Origin: Floccularia luteovirens
Lineage: Eukaryota > Basidiomycota > Agaricomycetes > Agaricales > Squamanitaceae
DNA length: 64,000 bases
Reading direction: 5' to 3'
NCBI GenBank assembly: GCA_009739215.1
Contig: VSJF01000001.1
Span: 1,612,001 to 1,676,000 of the forward strand
Positions within the stretch are counted from its first letter, which is position 1; every line of letters begins with the position of its first letter. The translations under genes were made by a program, and so were the position numbers. Below the pieces are notes generated by a model that did no database searches, was not told the origin of the DNA, and worked only from the letters and a program-made list of their open reading frames with translations. This document shows, piece after piece, positions 48,782-61,281 of this stretch.

Positions 48782-51700
48782 TCATGAATCTTCGGGTGAG
48801 GTAAAGGACATAGGAGATAAGGGCGGATATTCGCCCCCAGCAACAGCCTCCAGTTGAGCGAAGGGTGGAAGGGCGTTAGGTGAAGATAATGGGGGTTTTG
48901 AAGGCTGAACGAAGTCACTTGAATCATCAGGTCCAAGACCAGCCGTACTGTCCCATTTGTAACTCACCACTTGGAAAATGGGATTAATGGCTGACTTGGA
49001 TGATTTTGGTGTGTTCCCGGAGCTGGGTGGGTTTCCATATGGACTTGAAGGGTGGTATGGACTCGATGGGAGGACTAACTGGCCATGCAAATCTAACGGA
49101 CTATGAGGGCCGATCGGACTCATTTGATGTGGTGAAGAAATGGAAATAAAGGGGGGAGATTGTCCTCCACGGTCATCATCTGGTTGACGGACCTTTATCC
49201 AATGAGGTGAAGGCGATAGGGAAGGAGATATGGTCGGCGAAAGAGACAACATTTGCATGGGAGGCGGGGATAGACTACCAACCAGGTGATTTGAATTAAC
49301 AGATGCTTGTGTGCGAAAATCGTGTGCCAGCTGTCCTTCTAGCGAGAATGAGTTGGAAGAACGCCCAGATGTAGAAAATTCGTCAAATGAAGTACGCAGA
49401 GAAGACATGGATGTCATCCTGCTGATATTGAAAAGACTTGGATGATTCCGTAATCGGGAAGGGCCTGGATCGCTGTCCACAGTTGCAAACGACATTGACG
49501 ACATCCTTGACAGACTCTGCACCTCGGAAGACGACATGGAGTGATCATCGTCAAACTCTCGTCGTCTGGCCTTAGCAAAACGTTCATTCGTCCCTCGCCA
49601 TTCACGATCATTGACAGGTAGAGGCTCAACATATCTCCCTGCTGCAGCATTCAGGGTAGTAGTGTTCGTAACATTCCCATTACTACTCTTGTTTTGACGA
49701 ATCGGACCCGAAGCGGATTGCTTTCCCTTGGACTCTAGAACATCAACACGCTGTTCAGGGCCGGCCAGCCATTCAATATCAACAGTTTTTTGCATCATTT
49801 GACTACGCTTCTGCATGACAGCTCGCGCTTGTTCACGGTTCATTTTCTCGGCCAGTTTGCGACGTTGCTTCTCCGCTTCGCGTTGTAAGCGTTCTGCCTC
49901 CTTCTTATTATTCTTCTTAACATCTCCGTCATTCTTGGCAGCGTTATCTCGCACAGGAGATGAATCTCGTAATGACTTGCTGTCAGTGCTAGATGACTGT
50001 GTACGTTTGAGGGATGTCGTAGATGTAGATGCTCCTGGAATTTCTGCGACGGGAGGAAGTGGTTGATGGTGGGACTTGTCCCCACCAAACATACCCAGGT
50101 TCCATCTGTACTTCTTGTTAAATGACAGCGCACCTAATTTAACAAGTTTTGACCCTTGAGTTGGTGGAGAAGCGACAAGATGACTGTTAAGCGTGTCTTG
50201 AACAGGATCAGGTTCAACTTGCGGCCGCGCTGGATATTCTTGAACCATAGGAGAGCCATGAATATCTGTAGTGACATTAGGTATAAAGTTCTCGAGCTGA
50301 TCATGTGATGAAGGAGAAACATCCATGGGATCATCGACATGGTTGATACCGTTTGTTTGGGCCCAGCTTGGCTGTTGTGTACGGCGGTCGCCTTGAGGGA
50401 CAGGAGATAGCGAATGAGAAACAGCACCGGGCGGATGGAACGTGGTTCGAAGTGATGACGAGACATCGGGGAAAGGGGTTGGTGTTTGATTTACGGAATT
50501 ATGAGAGGGTGGCTGTGATATAGTGCGAGATGAAAGCATTGCTGGCGTTGAATTTGGTGATTTAATTGGGGATGGATTCATCTGTTTAGTTGGGGTTCGC
50601 AAGTCAGCTGGAATAGGGATATTGTTGCGAGGGGTAGTTTCTTGAAGATATGAATGATGTAGACATTGTCGACTAGTTAATCGCTTTCTTGGGTCGTATT
50701 TTAATAGATCGCGAATGCATTGAATGAGGGATAGTGGGACACCGCGTTCAAACAGCGAAAAGAAATTTTTGGGTTCGATCTGAAGGAAATTTAGAGAGTC
50801 GTCTTTTAAGCACTTCTACCACGTACCTTGGGGAAACGGAACCCAACAGCTTCAGCTAACCTTATGCCTTTGGACCACGAACCACCACCTATCACATTGC
50901 TTTGAGAGTCCACACCATAGGCATCACTAGGATCTCCAAGAATCTCGCATATCCTCGCAATTTGATCGACTTGATCAGACCCAGGAAATAGAGGCCTTAG
51001 GTTTACCAACTCTGCCATGATGGTACCAAGTGCCCACATGTCAACGGGATTAGAGTAGTCGCGACTCAAGAGTAGGACTTCTGGTGCACGGTACCATCGA
51101 GTTGAAACGTACTCTGTGTACGGCGGGCTGCTATTCGTTTCCCGGGCAAGACCAAAATCTGCAAGTTTGATAATTGCAACTACATCCCGCTCTTTTGGTG
51201 CATTGAGGGGGGCAACAGGAGAAACCGAGGTGTAATCAAATAGACCTGTCGTTGTTACTAGTACATTTTCTGGCTTCATGTCGCGGTGGAAATAGCCTGA
51301 TGAATGAATATGATCTAGTCCCGATACGATCTGGTGGAAAATGGATGAAACTAGACCGCCTGCAAATGCCTTACCCTTGCGTGTTTTGATGAGATGATAG
51401 AGATTTCCTTCCATAGACTCGAACACGAAATAGAGTTCTTTTGTTGCCGGCAGAAGGAAGAAATCATACAATGGGATGATGTTGGGGTGAAATGGAATAG
51501 CACGCAAGGACTGGGGGGGGAAAAGTAAAGAGAGCGTTGTCAAAACTTGCAGAATAGGACCATCGTGTGAATGTGAATGCTCACCTCGAGCTCCTTGAGT
51601 TTTTGACACTCGTCCCAACCGCCTTCCCACCTCTTTCTCATCCTCTTTACAGCTACGAGCCTCTTGCCCGTCCACTCCAGCCTTGCACCCGCACCACACT

Positions 51701-52021
51701 GCATTGGCGAGAGAGGTGTATTGGGCGGTAGCGTCCCGTGCCAATCACACAGCAGGACTGTGCCAAAGGAACCATCGCCGAGGACCTTGAGGGGAGTATA
51801 GGAACGTACGGAACCTAAGAAGAGAGTAAGACACGAGAGAAAGAAGAGATGAGAAAAGGAAACATACTACTCTGAGATGAACCGACAACGAGACGATTGT
51901 GCTGAATAGCGACACTAGGGATGCCAACGACAGTGATTGTTTCACGTGGAAGAGCCGGGAGAGCAGGACGGTTGGTTGATGAATTATGGCCATTGAGGAC
52001 ATTGATTGAGGGAGCGTACAT
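48782..52021 (-). CDS. Ime2/Crk1-like (RCK/MAK-related) serine/threonine kinase with long tail
   Basis: The kinase starts MYAPSINVLNGHNSSTNR. The glycine loop VLGDGSFGTVLLCDWHG is followed by KRLVAVKRMRKRW, giving the catalytic Lys. FVFESMEGNLYHLI marks the hinge. The HRD motif is YFHRDMKPENVLV, the DFG motif is IKLADFGLARE, and the activation loop PPYTEYVSTRWYRAPE has the TEY of Ime2/Crk1 and MAK kinases. VDMWALGTIMAELV and ERGVPLSLIQCIRDLLKYD complete the fold. The 600-residue C-terminal tail is Ser/Pro-rich with one charged helical stretch (EAERLQREAEKQRRKLAE) and many Ser-Pro sites. In basidiomycetes such kinases link mating, cell cycle and meiosis (family knowledge); the exact role here is inference. 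Confidence 0.9.
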
Positions 52022-52252
52022 GATACGCCTAGCATTTCCCTTTGGTCGAGTTAAGAGAACATAAGAAATAAAGATAAAGAGAGAGATTCGAAGAGAGGAG
52101 CAAAGAATGTCGGTCAAACCATTCCTTTTTCTCATGACCCGTTATTCCAAACCAGTTCATTTCATTCAGCCACATCCGATCCTCGCCTTGCTACCGAACA
52201 GTCTGTCCGTTTCGGTTCGTATTTCATATATTATATATGGTTACATTCACAA

Positions 52253-53571
52253 CTAATATGGCACCTCGTGAAATAATTTCGATACACTCTCTCCATAGTG
52301 ACTACGTCTGATCACCTCCCCTAGTACTTTTCCAATATCGATAGCTTCGATCTTCTTGCACTTCGCCTGGTTCTCGTGCTGCGGAAGCGTGTTCGTCACA
52401 ATCAATTTCTCCAGCGTACTCGCCTCAACCGTCTTCAATGCATTTCCACTCAATATACCATGCGTTACAAACGCGTATACTTTCGTGGCTCCTGCTTCAG
52501 ACAGATGTTGCGATGCCAGACACAGTGTTCCGCAAGTATCAGCCATATCATCAACCAATATCGCAATCTTATCCTTCACGTGCCCAACAAGCACCATCCG
52601 CGATACCTCGTTTGCTTTTTTGCGCTCTTTATGGAACAGTGCGAAATCCACGCCTAATCGGTCGGCTATTGCAGTGGCTCTAGTAGTCAATGTTCAAGTC
52701 AACTGCCGTGCCAAGACAAAATAGAAGTCTGCCTAATTCATTACCTTTTCGCTCCTCCGGCATCAGGTGAAACAATCACCACGTTGGCGAGATCGAAATG
52801 GGTACGAATGTATAAAATGGCGGAAGGTTCCGCATACAGCTACCATATTTTTTCAGCCTTACAATTCATGAACACATGGATGGATTACTCTTACACTGAC
52901 AGTGTGTGTCAGTTGACTCCATGCCCAGAACAACGATGATATGCTTACTTGTCAACAGGAACATCAAAAAAGCCCTGTATCTGCGATGCATGCAAATCCA
53001 TGGTCTATTCCATCCCACGCATGTCAGTTTGTACAAGAACACTAAATGCATTATACACACTATAACATGATCACACCCGGACTTTTGTATCATGTTCGCA
53101 ACCAGCTTGGCAGTTATTGGTGCTCTGCTTTTGTCCTTCTTATCTTGCCTTGCATATGGAAATAGCGGAATCACAGCTGTGATCCTTTTGGCGCTTGCAA
53201 TCTTGCAAGCGTGTATCATGATACAAAGCTCCATCAAGGCGGTATTGACTGCTCCGCATCCCGTGTTGATTATGTACACGTCATCCTCACGAACCGACTC
53301 TGTTATCCGAACGTTGGTCTCGCCAATGCCGCTGCGAGTGATTTCTGCTTTCGAAAGGGGCAGACCAATGCTGGAGCACGACGTCAATGAATCGTAAATT
53401 CAAGGACTGCGGGAGCATGGTTAAGAGGGGAAAGAGAGGTACCGTCGTGCAATAATCTCGGCAAGTTCAGGATGACTGGTCCCTGTGATCAAGAAGGTCA
53501 GCCATCTGACTATCCACAGCCATCCTTCTGAGCATACCAGAGAATATTTTGATACCGCTGCCGTTCAACAT
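52253..53571 (-). CDS. ribose-phosphate pyrophosphokinase (PRPP synthetase)
   Basis: The enzyme makes PRPP from ribose-5-phosphate and ATP in the cytosol, feeding purine, pyrimidine, His and Trp synthesis. The start is [12 protein letters not shown] at 53571; an intron joins it to [13 protein letters not shown]. The catalytic core includes [36 protein letters not shown] and [19 protein letters not shown] (the ATP loop). Across an intron come VDKLYAEPSI and [15 protein letters not shown], and then [17 protein letters not shown]. The PRPP-binding loop is [13 protein letters not shown]. It ends [10 protein letters not shown] at 52253. The length is close to 320 aa with no large internal insertion, matching Prs2/3/4 rather than long Prs1/5-type subunits. 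It lies head-to-tail after the kinase gene, with 231 bp between. Confidence 0.95.
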
Positions 53572-54715
53572 TGTGATATATAACTAGAGAGCAATGAACA
53601 TATACCAATTAAATAGAAAGTAGTAGTAGAGTGTACAGTGAGGTGTTGTCGTTGGGTGTAAAATTTGCTGATTAGATTTTTCTATTAGCCAAGCGATGAT
53701 ATACAGTAAGTCAAGTCACGTGAAAACGGTTTGTTTGATCCAAATGAAACACGCCACAACACTCGTCGCTGATTTTCTGATTTGCTATTGATTGGCATGG
53801 ACAGATGTCTCCATATATATAATATCTCGCTTTGAAGCTTGATGCTTGATGACGGAAGATGTACATACCTATAGCTCTGAGGATAGTTCTCATCATATAC
53901 GACATCAGCATCACATGTCAAAACAAAGGAGTTCCCTTAGGTCCGATCCAAGACGAACTAAGTAAACGCCCCATCTGAACCATTCGATTTTCAAATCTTA
54001 CCAGAACACATGTATCGAACATACACACGCTCTAATCGTAAACAAGTTTTTTGCACTATATTAGCAGCTGTCAGACTCCCACCGGTATTCTTCACCATTT
54101 GAATACCCGAATGATTGGATTCCCTTGACCGAGTTGATCTACCAGTTGCGGTTCTGAGCTTCTGATGGATGGTCAATTTTTAATTGTCGCACTTCCCGCA
54201 ACTGGGTAGTCTGCAATATCATCATTATACCCGGTAGCCTTTAGTAATTATATATTTCGGCAGCTTTGCTTTATCATATTACGCTCGGATAATGTTTTGG
54301 CGGGGATATCATAATAGACATGACTAAACCATTCCTCTTGTTTAAAATTTTATAAGCAAAGTAAACATCATACACAAATTGCAATGGATGACGACCTACA
54401 AAATTTAATTATATGACAATCACAAAAAGCGACCCCAAATCAAGAGTTATTTGCTACAAAGCTACTCCAGACACCACCAAGCGTAATACTTGGTCAACAA
54501 AAACAGATACCAGGGGTAAAGAAACTGGTTGGACAAATACTGGCAAAAATGAGAGAGGACTGTGCTGAAACGCACGTTAAAGCAGAATATTGAATGGTTA
54601 TGAGTTCTGACACCAGTGATACAATTGAATGAATGACTGCCAGTTAGGTGCATAGATGATGTGACATGCGTAACACTAGGACAGGATGACAGGTAAAATG
54701 TGTCATCCCTAAAGT
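53572..54715. other. 1.1-kb interval without a clear gene
   Basis: No open frame exceeds 85 codons. On the minus strand several short frames have consensus splice borders: a segment ending RYMCSG followed by GTAAGATTTG (about 54001), an intron ending CTTAG (about 53958), and a segment with DADVVYDENYPQSY followed by GTATGTACATC (about 53870). They do not join into a recognisable protein. It could be an untranslated leader, a non-coding transcript, a decayed gene or an unknown small gene. The PRPP synthetase promoter occupies the left end, with CACGTG at 53717. Confidence 0.4.
53717..53722. promoter_or_regulatory. CACGTG box upstream of PRPP synthetase
   Basis: The context is AGTCACGTGA, 146 bp upstream of the start codon. 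It is a candidate bHLH site by motif only. Confidence 0.35.
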
Positions 54716-57161
54716 TCACCGTTGGAAAAATTGGCCACCCGCCCCTAGTTGTCCCGCCCGATTGCCGTTCAAGATTGATAGCAACGAGGTGGTGGAAGGT
54801 GCAGCAACAGTCGATGGACTAAAATCAGGGAAAGCGTTGGCCCGCATTGAGTGAGAAGTGTGTGGCTGGGAAATGAAGGGAGACTGTGAATGAATTGAGC
54901 CAGTCGCCTGGGAGGCTGCTAGGGATCCCGGGAAAAGCGGCCCAGTTGCTACAGATTCATAGGGAGCAGAATGCATTTGTCCAACCGAAGCCGGAGGTTG
55001 TTGAAAACCTTGCCTGGTACCAACGAGACTACGAGACCCATTGATGAGCGTCAATAGCTGGGTCTGGTTCATGCTGGCACTACCATAGGGAGCCTGCATA
55101 GGATATCGGCGGAAAGATTGGCTGGTTTGCGATCGAATTTGGAAGGGATCTTGTGGTATATGCGAACCCTGCATATATGCATTGCCATTGAAAGAGCTGT
55201 GCATAGGCGGCACAGGTTTTAACCCAAAATTATTCGGGTTGTATACATTGTTTGTATTGTAAAGATCGCGGGGCATCATCTGAGGAGGTACGGATGAGGG
55301 TGGGAGAGGATAGTCATAGCCCGGGCTATTGTTGGCTGTGACAGCATTGCGAGCTGCCAATAGGGGTGTGATCTTAGCAGACTCATCTGCGACGGCCTCA
55401 AGCAATGCTAGCTGCTTCAATTTTTTTGCCGATGTAGGGATTTCGGGTGGCCTTGACAGATATGGTGAGATGTCAGCTGTGCTGGATGTGCGACGAGAAG
55501 TCGGTAGATGGGATGAGACCGTTGAGAGCGTTGGTGAAAGTGCCTCCATTGCTGCCAGTAAGGGAGTGCGATGAAAAGTGCGGCCAACATCTGCATGAGG
55601 TGATGAAAGGGGATTCGACATTAGGACGTGATTTCCTTGTGAAGGTGTGAAAGCTGTTTGCTGATTAGATACTGATTGTACGGTCGGAACATTTTCTGCT
55701 TGGTGGGTTGGAGGTGTCACTATAGGAACTGGGGTACGTGATTCTTTAGACGATAATGTATTGATATCTACTGCATTTCCATTCAATCCCAACTCATTTG
55801 TAACTGGTGTTGATGCAGAGAGCGTTAAGGTGGAAAGAAGGCGAGCCATATGGGGATCCATCGACGCATCAATGGCATTGCTTTCAATACGAGGTATTGA
55901 GTTGATTGCAGGCTCTGTGTAATGTGGTGATGGAGTTTGTGGATCACCGTTTTCAGCAGAAGATGATTGTGAACTTGATTCCTGCTTTTCGGTCTCGACG
56001 TTTGTTTGAGTAGTTTGTGGATATGTCAGTTGGTTGATCTGCTGTTTTCGGAGCTTCTGAACCTTTTTAGGGTTACGTGGTTTTCGTTCATTGATGAAGT
56101 TCTTCAAAGCTCTGAAGATAAATAAGAAACGAAATATAGTTTGCCAATTAAGCTTAGCTAACGTACCCGATGAAAGGTGAAATTAGGTAGAATCTACCAG
56201 GTGACGCTTTGTTTCGCCTCCAGGTTGGCAAGTCAGTAAGTTTGAACCACTCAATTTTCTGGTTGAAAGCGTTATTAAACGTAGACAGTATTTGATAAAA
56301 TGGCATACACTAATTTCTTTGCGAGTCTTGGTTTTGAATGGAAAATCTTCTGGAACTCCAGGAACAATATATAAAGAAATCTTTTGTTCTTTGATAGACA
56401 TTTCGATAACATCTTGAGTATTAATTTGACCTGCGAGATTATATCCAGTTTCTTCAAGCACCTGATGGCTCCGATGAGATATGCAAAGCGGAGATGAGAA
56501 AAACTCGTACTTCTCGGATAGCACAGTTGTATGGGAGCTCATCCTCATTTATTTTGCCTTTCGGAAAACCCCACCCCGATGATGACTTCCAACCTTTCAC
56601 GAGGACACACTAAGGTTGTGTAAGCGGTCTTAAACCGGTGGCAAGCGAATACGACAAAACGAACCTTCTCCCATGTATCATTAAGCATGATAGCCCCACA
56701 AACCGGAACTCGTGTCTTGTATTGCATGAACGTATTGAATGCTTGCTCGTGGTCGTGACTCCATTGATGTAGCAGTGGGCAAGCATGGAAGAGCATGGCA
56801 GAAAACTTTTTCAGAGGTAAAGATGGAAACTTGGGATTTTCCTCTCGTATGAAATCTTCATAGAACCAATGCCTGACGGATGTCTTAGCGAGAGAAAACT
56901 GGGCCAATGGATAGGGACATACGCTTGTTCTACTTGGAAACATATCCGCTCCAAAGAAGCAAGCTCATCGTCCGGCAGATTTAGAATGAAACGACTTGAG
57001 CCACAAAAGATCAGCATATTTGCAATCAACAATTATCAACTATATAACCTAGATAACTCTTCAAGGACTTCTTCATGCGTTGAATCCTTATATGAGAAAC
57101 GAGCTTGATAACTGGCGGTGGCTGCTGGTATTTCAGGCGATGATGATGATGAGGAAGACAT
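54716..57161 (-). CDS. DCP2: mRNA-decapping enzyme subunit 2 (Dcp2)
   Basis: This is the catalytic subunit that removes the 5' cap in cytoplasmic mRNA decay. The start [20 protein letters not shown] precedes the regulatory domain ([35 protein letters not shown], with the Trp that contacts Dcp1/cap). After introns the Nudix domain follows: [19 protein letters not shown], then the Nudix box [17 protein letters not shown] with [10 protein letters not shown] providing the metal-binding Glu residues. Box B follows ([33 protein letters not shown]). The 460-residue C-terminal tail is Ser/Pro/Asn/Gln-rich, with short Leu motifs ([17 protein letters not shown]) that resemble the helical leucine-rich motifs binding Edc3 and Pat1 in other fungi. 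It ends GGQFFQR. Confidence 0.95.
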
Positions 57162-57492
57162 GATGTATGGAGAAAAGAACGAGATGTTTGGCTGCTACGC
57201 CACAGAGAAGAGAGAAAGGCTGTGAGCTGTTTAGTGGACAAAGCTCAGATTCGGTGTTGTATTCCACAGTTCAAGTCGCAGGGCAAGTGGGCGCATGAGA
57301 TCACCACGTGATGTGACATGGGCCTGGAAAAAAAATTACCTTATCTTGTAGAGTGTGACACAGTCAATGTGCTTCGAAACAGAAAAGTGGAATGAGTGTA
57401 TGTATTACATCGAAATTGAAATCGACCGCATGTATTATGTTACAGTGTTGTATGTCTCATTGGCTATCTCCAGAAGGAACTATCCAACACCT
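57162..57492. promoter_or_regulatory. DCP2 promoter and INCENP 3' region
   Basis: No gene is visible in these 331 bp. CCACGTGATGTGAC (57304-57317) lies about 145 bp upstream of the DCP2 ATG. Confidence 0.45.
57305..57310. promoter_or_regulatory. CACGTG box upstream of DCP2
   Basis: The context is ACCACGTGATGTGA, with a half-site GTGA repeated nearby. It is a candidate bHLH site by motif only. Confidence 0.35.
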
Positions 57493-60400
57493 TCACCGGA
57501 ATCCCATTCGTTTCGCGTAGTCTCGCTCTTCTTCAAGGGTAAGACGATCTACACCCGTCCAATTAGCAGAACTCGTTCTGGCCCGGAAACGACTCGTCCG
57601 CGTCTTGAATAGTTCCTCCATCTTCAAAGGCCGGATTGCTCCAAAAATATCATCGGGATTGATCGTGCTTTGCATCTCTAAAGCCTGCCGCAACTCTGGC
57701 GATTGTGCCCATCCGGGTGGGTCAAACGTTCTGGGGCGATCTTCATCTTCCGAATCCGAATATTCGCTATTGATATCGGGCAACTCGATACTTTCAGTGG
57801 GGATTAAAGGCTCAGTTCGGTTTGCAGCCTGCAGTTGTGCTTTGGCGCGTGCGGCCATTTGTGTTTGAACTATTTGAGATGGCTGCGATATGTCATCCTC
57901 CATGTTTGAAGGCTTTATTGCAGCCTTCGCCTTTCCTTTCTGTGATTGGGCCGGTACTATTTTTACTGATTTCGATGATTCGGCAACTTTCTCGCTTGTC
58001 GATGCGGGGATATTCTGCAGATAACCACTATAATTGGTCGTAGAGTTCATCTGTTTTATAGCGATTTTAGAAGGTTTAAAACCGGGTGTAGGATGGAGTT
58101 TCTTCGTTTCGATTTTCTTCTCAGATTCAAGTTTTCTCTTTTTGGTGGTATCTTCCTCCTGCAGGATGGGTTAGATAACACAGAAGTTCAGGCCAATCAG
58201 CTATCCACATACCTTCTTGCTTCCCGTCACTTTCAATGGTCTCTTATCTGTATTTTCTTCTCGCTCCCGCTTTCTACGCTCACCCTCTTCTTTGATTTTC
58301 CGTTCTTGATCCTGCGTTCTAGCCTTTTCCTCTTCAGCCTTTCTCTGCATAGCAAGTTGGCGTCGATTTTCCATCTCCTTCAATCGCAAAGCCTTTTTAT
58401 CAGATTCTTCTTGTTGCTGGAACCACATTAAGCAAGATGAGAATATGAATATAAACTAGATGACCGACTTACCTTTTTGGCTGCTACTGCTGCCATTTGC
58501 AAGACTTTCTTCACCTCTGGCTTTCCTTTCTTACTTGTTCCTAATGCACTACTCAGAAGCTTGGACGCTTGTCCTAAAAAGCCCACCTGAGATTGAGACG
58601 ACACGGAGGATATTAATGACGTCTGGCTTTGGCTCTTTGCTGCATTGATCTTTCTCAAATGGTCAGTATGATTTATGCTTTGAAAAAGAACGGCACTTTA
58701 CATCAGCAGATTTTCCCCCAAAGATGATATCTTCAAGTTCAGCGTCGTGATCTAATATACTTTCATCCCCTTCGACATCAGGATTTACTTCAGTTCTTGG
58801 GCCAATCTCCTCTGCAATATCCCTTTCAGGGGTGCTCTGATATTTCGAAGTACCTGTATCGGCTCTTTGACTCTGTGAAGGGAGTGTACTCCATGTCATA
58901 CTATCCTCCTTGCTCATGGCCCCTCCAAACGTCCACTGAACCCCCTCCGCCAACTTCTCATCCAGAGGCCAGCTGTCGTCCTCATCCAAAACAACTATCT
59001 TCTCGATTTCAGAACGTTGAGAATGATCCGTATCTTGCGTGCCGGGCATCCAGGCGGGAACGTCATCTACATCGAAAACAGCGTCAGACCTCACGCTCTC
59101 CAAAGTGGAATGCGCAGTCAAAGCTACACTCGTCTCTGGTTTAGATAGTACTGGTGAAGGATGGTGGCGTGAAGTGCTTGCGGTCGTAGTAGTGAACAAG
59201 ATCGGGGTTGGAAGATTGAAGGAGAAGTTACTTTTTCGCACCTGAGTTAAAGGTCTATTTGCGATGACAGGTGGTACGAAAACAGGTGGAGGTTTATTGA
59301 AAACTGGTCCCGACGGCAAAACGAAATCGTTTGATTGTGTTGCATGTGGCGAGTTTGCTGGTGTGGTAGACACTCTTACTCGACTTGTATTTGCTTGGCT
59401 TGTAACAAAATTGGCCTTCTGGGTGGGACTATGTCTCTCCTTGGGACGACCGGTTGACGGAAATAGATCAGAAACGCTCAAGCGTCTCTCTTGTTGGTCA
59501 ACAGAAGCCAATTTCCCTGTCCCCTGTTCAGAAATGGAATCATCATTTTTGTGGATTTCGCGAGGCGCAAAAGTTGATACAGCCATCGTTACTTCTTCAT
59601 CTTTGTTATTCCTTTCAGCAACTTTTGCCTCAGCTGCAGCTCTAGCTTCTGCTAAAGCATGAACTGCAGCGGCACCTCCAATACTTTTATCCATACCTTT
59701 ACCAGCCTTCGCACCGAGACCTTCCACTGTTTTCCTGAGACGGTCGAGCACACCCTCCTGTGCGGCTGGAGGTTGATTAATAATATGAAGGACATTGACC
59801 AAAGATTGTTCCCCTGCTTCTTGATAGGGACCATCTTCTTTGTCGATGTCCAAATTTTGAACTTTCTGAGATGCTGTGTCATTTTCCTTGCTTTTAAGAG
59901 CTTTCCACGGGCGGCCCTGGTCCTCAGATCCGGTGGGTTCGGTGGCAGCTTCCACCACATCGCTTTTCCGTTTCAATTGTCCCGAAACAGATGGTCGTGA
60001 TGTAGAAGCAACAGGCCTCCTGACCACACCTTCCAAGGCTTTAGCTTCCCTGACTTTCATCAGCCAGGATGTACGTTTATTGGCGGCGGTTGTGCCCGGC
60101 GTTGAGATACCAGGTGCCACCGATCCAACGGAAGGATCTCGTAAAGAGCGGGTCGACTTTCTAGGAGGTAATGGTTCAGGTAACAAGGGGAATAATTTGG
60201 TACTAGGTTGTTCGACGTTCTGTTTAGCTAGCGCATCTTCAGTAGAGACCTCTATGGGGTCATTTCTGACGGCATCCAGAATATCAGAGTTGATCGCGTT
60301 ATCATGCTCCGACGAGCTTCCTGAGTGAGTATTCAACCGAATTTCTATGTCGTCTGAATCTTTAACCGGCGAAAGTGCTGGGGTATCATTCTGTTCAGTG

Positions 60401-61281
60401 ATAGGAATAGCTGGTTGATAAGCATGAAGCACAGGTGCCCTTTCGTTTGGAGATTCCAATGTTATAGAATGGAACGTAGCTATGGAGGACGAAGAAATAT
60501 TCATTTCCTGCGAAGGTTCCCTATGTGGTATCTCCTCGGTTGGCACAGTGGATTGAGCTAACTCCTTTTCAACTTTTGCCTGTGACTTGTCCGCGGTTGG
60601 GTGTATTGATGTGCGGCTGCATTCAATATTTTCGTCAGCTTCCGCGATAACAGAGAGTTCATTCTGTTCTGGAGAAGCTGGTGTAGCAATTTTGACTTGA
60701 GGAGCATCAAAGACAACTGGGTTTGATGGCACAAAACTAGAAGGGGCATCTTGCCGTGCTGCTGGTTGAAGTACGGTTTGTTCGTGTTCTTGACGTATTA
60801 TACCACTAAATACATCACTCCCAATAACCGGATAATGTGTCGCATGTGTGTCCTCTTTCGCCTTCAGGAGAGCACCATGCAACTTATTGGCAGGAGCAGA
60901 GTTTTCTTTGCTAGAATCATCCTAAATAATAATGGTTCGCTGTCTGTTATAGCGGACATAGTTGTAAATGTAGTACCTCAAATGTCATGACATTCGCTAA
61001 CTTGGATGTTGTTTTAGCCTTCTTTTCAGCCATTTTCTTGCGACCAGGTGTTTTTACGAGATCAATCAAAGCACTAGATAAAATGCAGAGACATTAACGC
61101 AGTTGCATGAACGAAGAAATGGATAATACCCTTGTTTCGCTCCATAAAGAATATTATCAAGGTAATCATCGAGGAAAAGAAAGCCATGGCTTTGGACCTG
61201 TTCTTGGAAGAATTGACGTCCTGGATCATTCGCCATATTGAGGCGAATTGAATTGCTCCATTCCAACAGACCTTGGGACAT
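57493..61281 (-). CDS. inner centromere protein (INCENP/Sli15-type)
   Basis: This is the scaffold of the chromosomal passenger complex that binds and activates Aurora B. The start MSQGLLEWSNSIRLNMANDP leads into HGFLFLDDYLDNILYG, the short helical N-terminus expected to bind survivin/borealin-like partners. A large disordered Ser/Thr/Pro-rich centre follows (58663-60882). After it comes a highly charged single-helix stretch (QQEESDKKALRLKEMENRR, RKAEEEKARTQDQERK). The C-terminal IN-box reads GWAQSPELRQALEMQSTI, NPDDIFGAIRPLKMEELF and ends TSSANWTGVDRLTLEEE...KRMGFR. The TSS-like motif and the hydrophobic IN-box residues are intact, so Aurora activation should be possible. It is divergently arranged with REC8 (503 bp apart). 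Confidence 0.92.
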
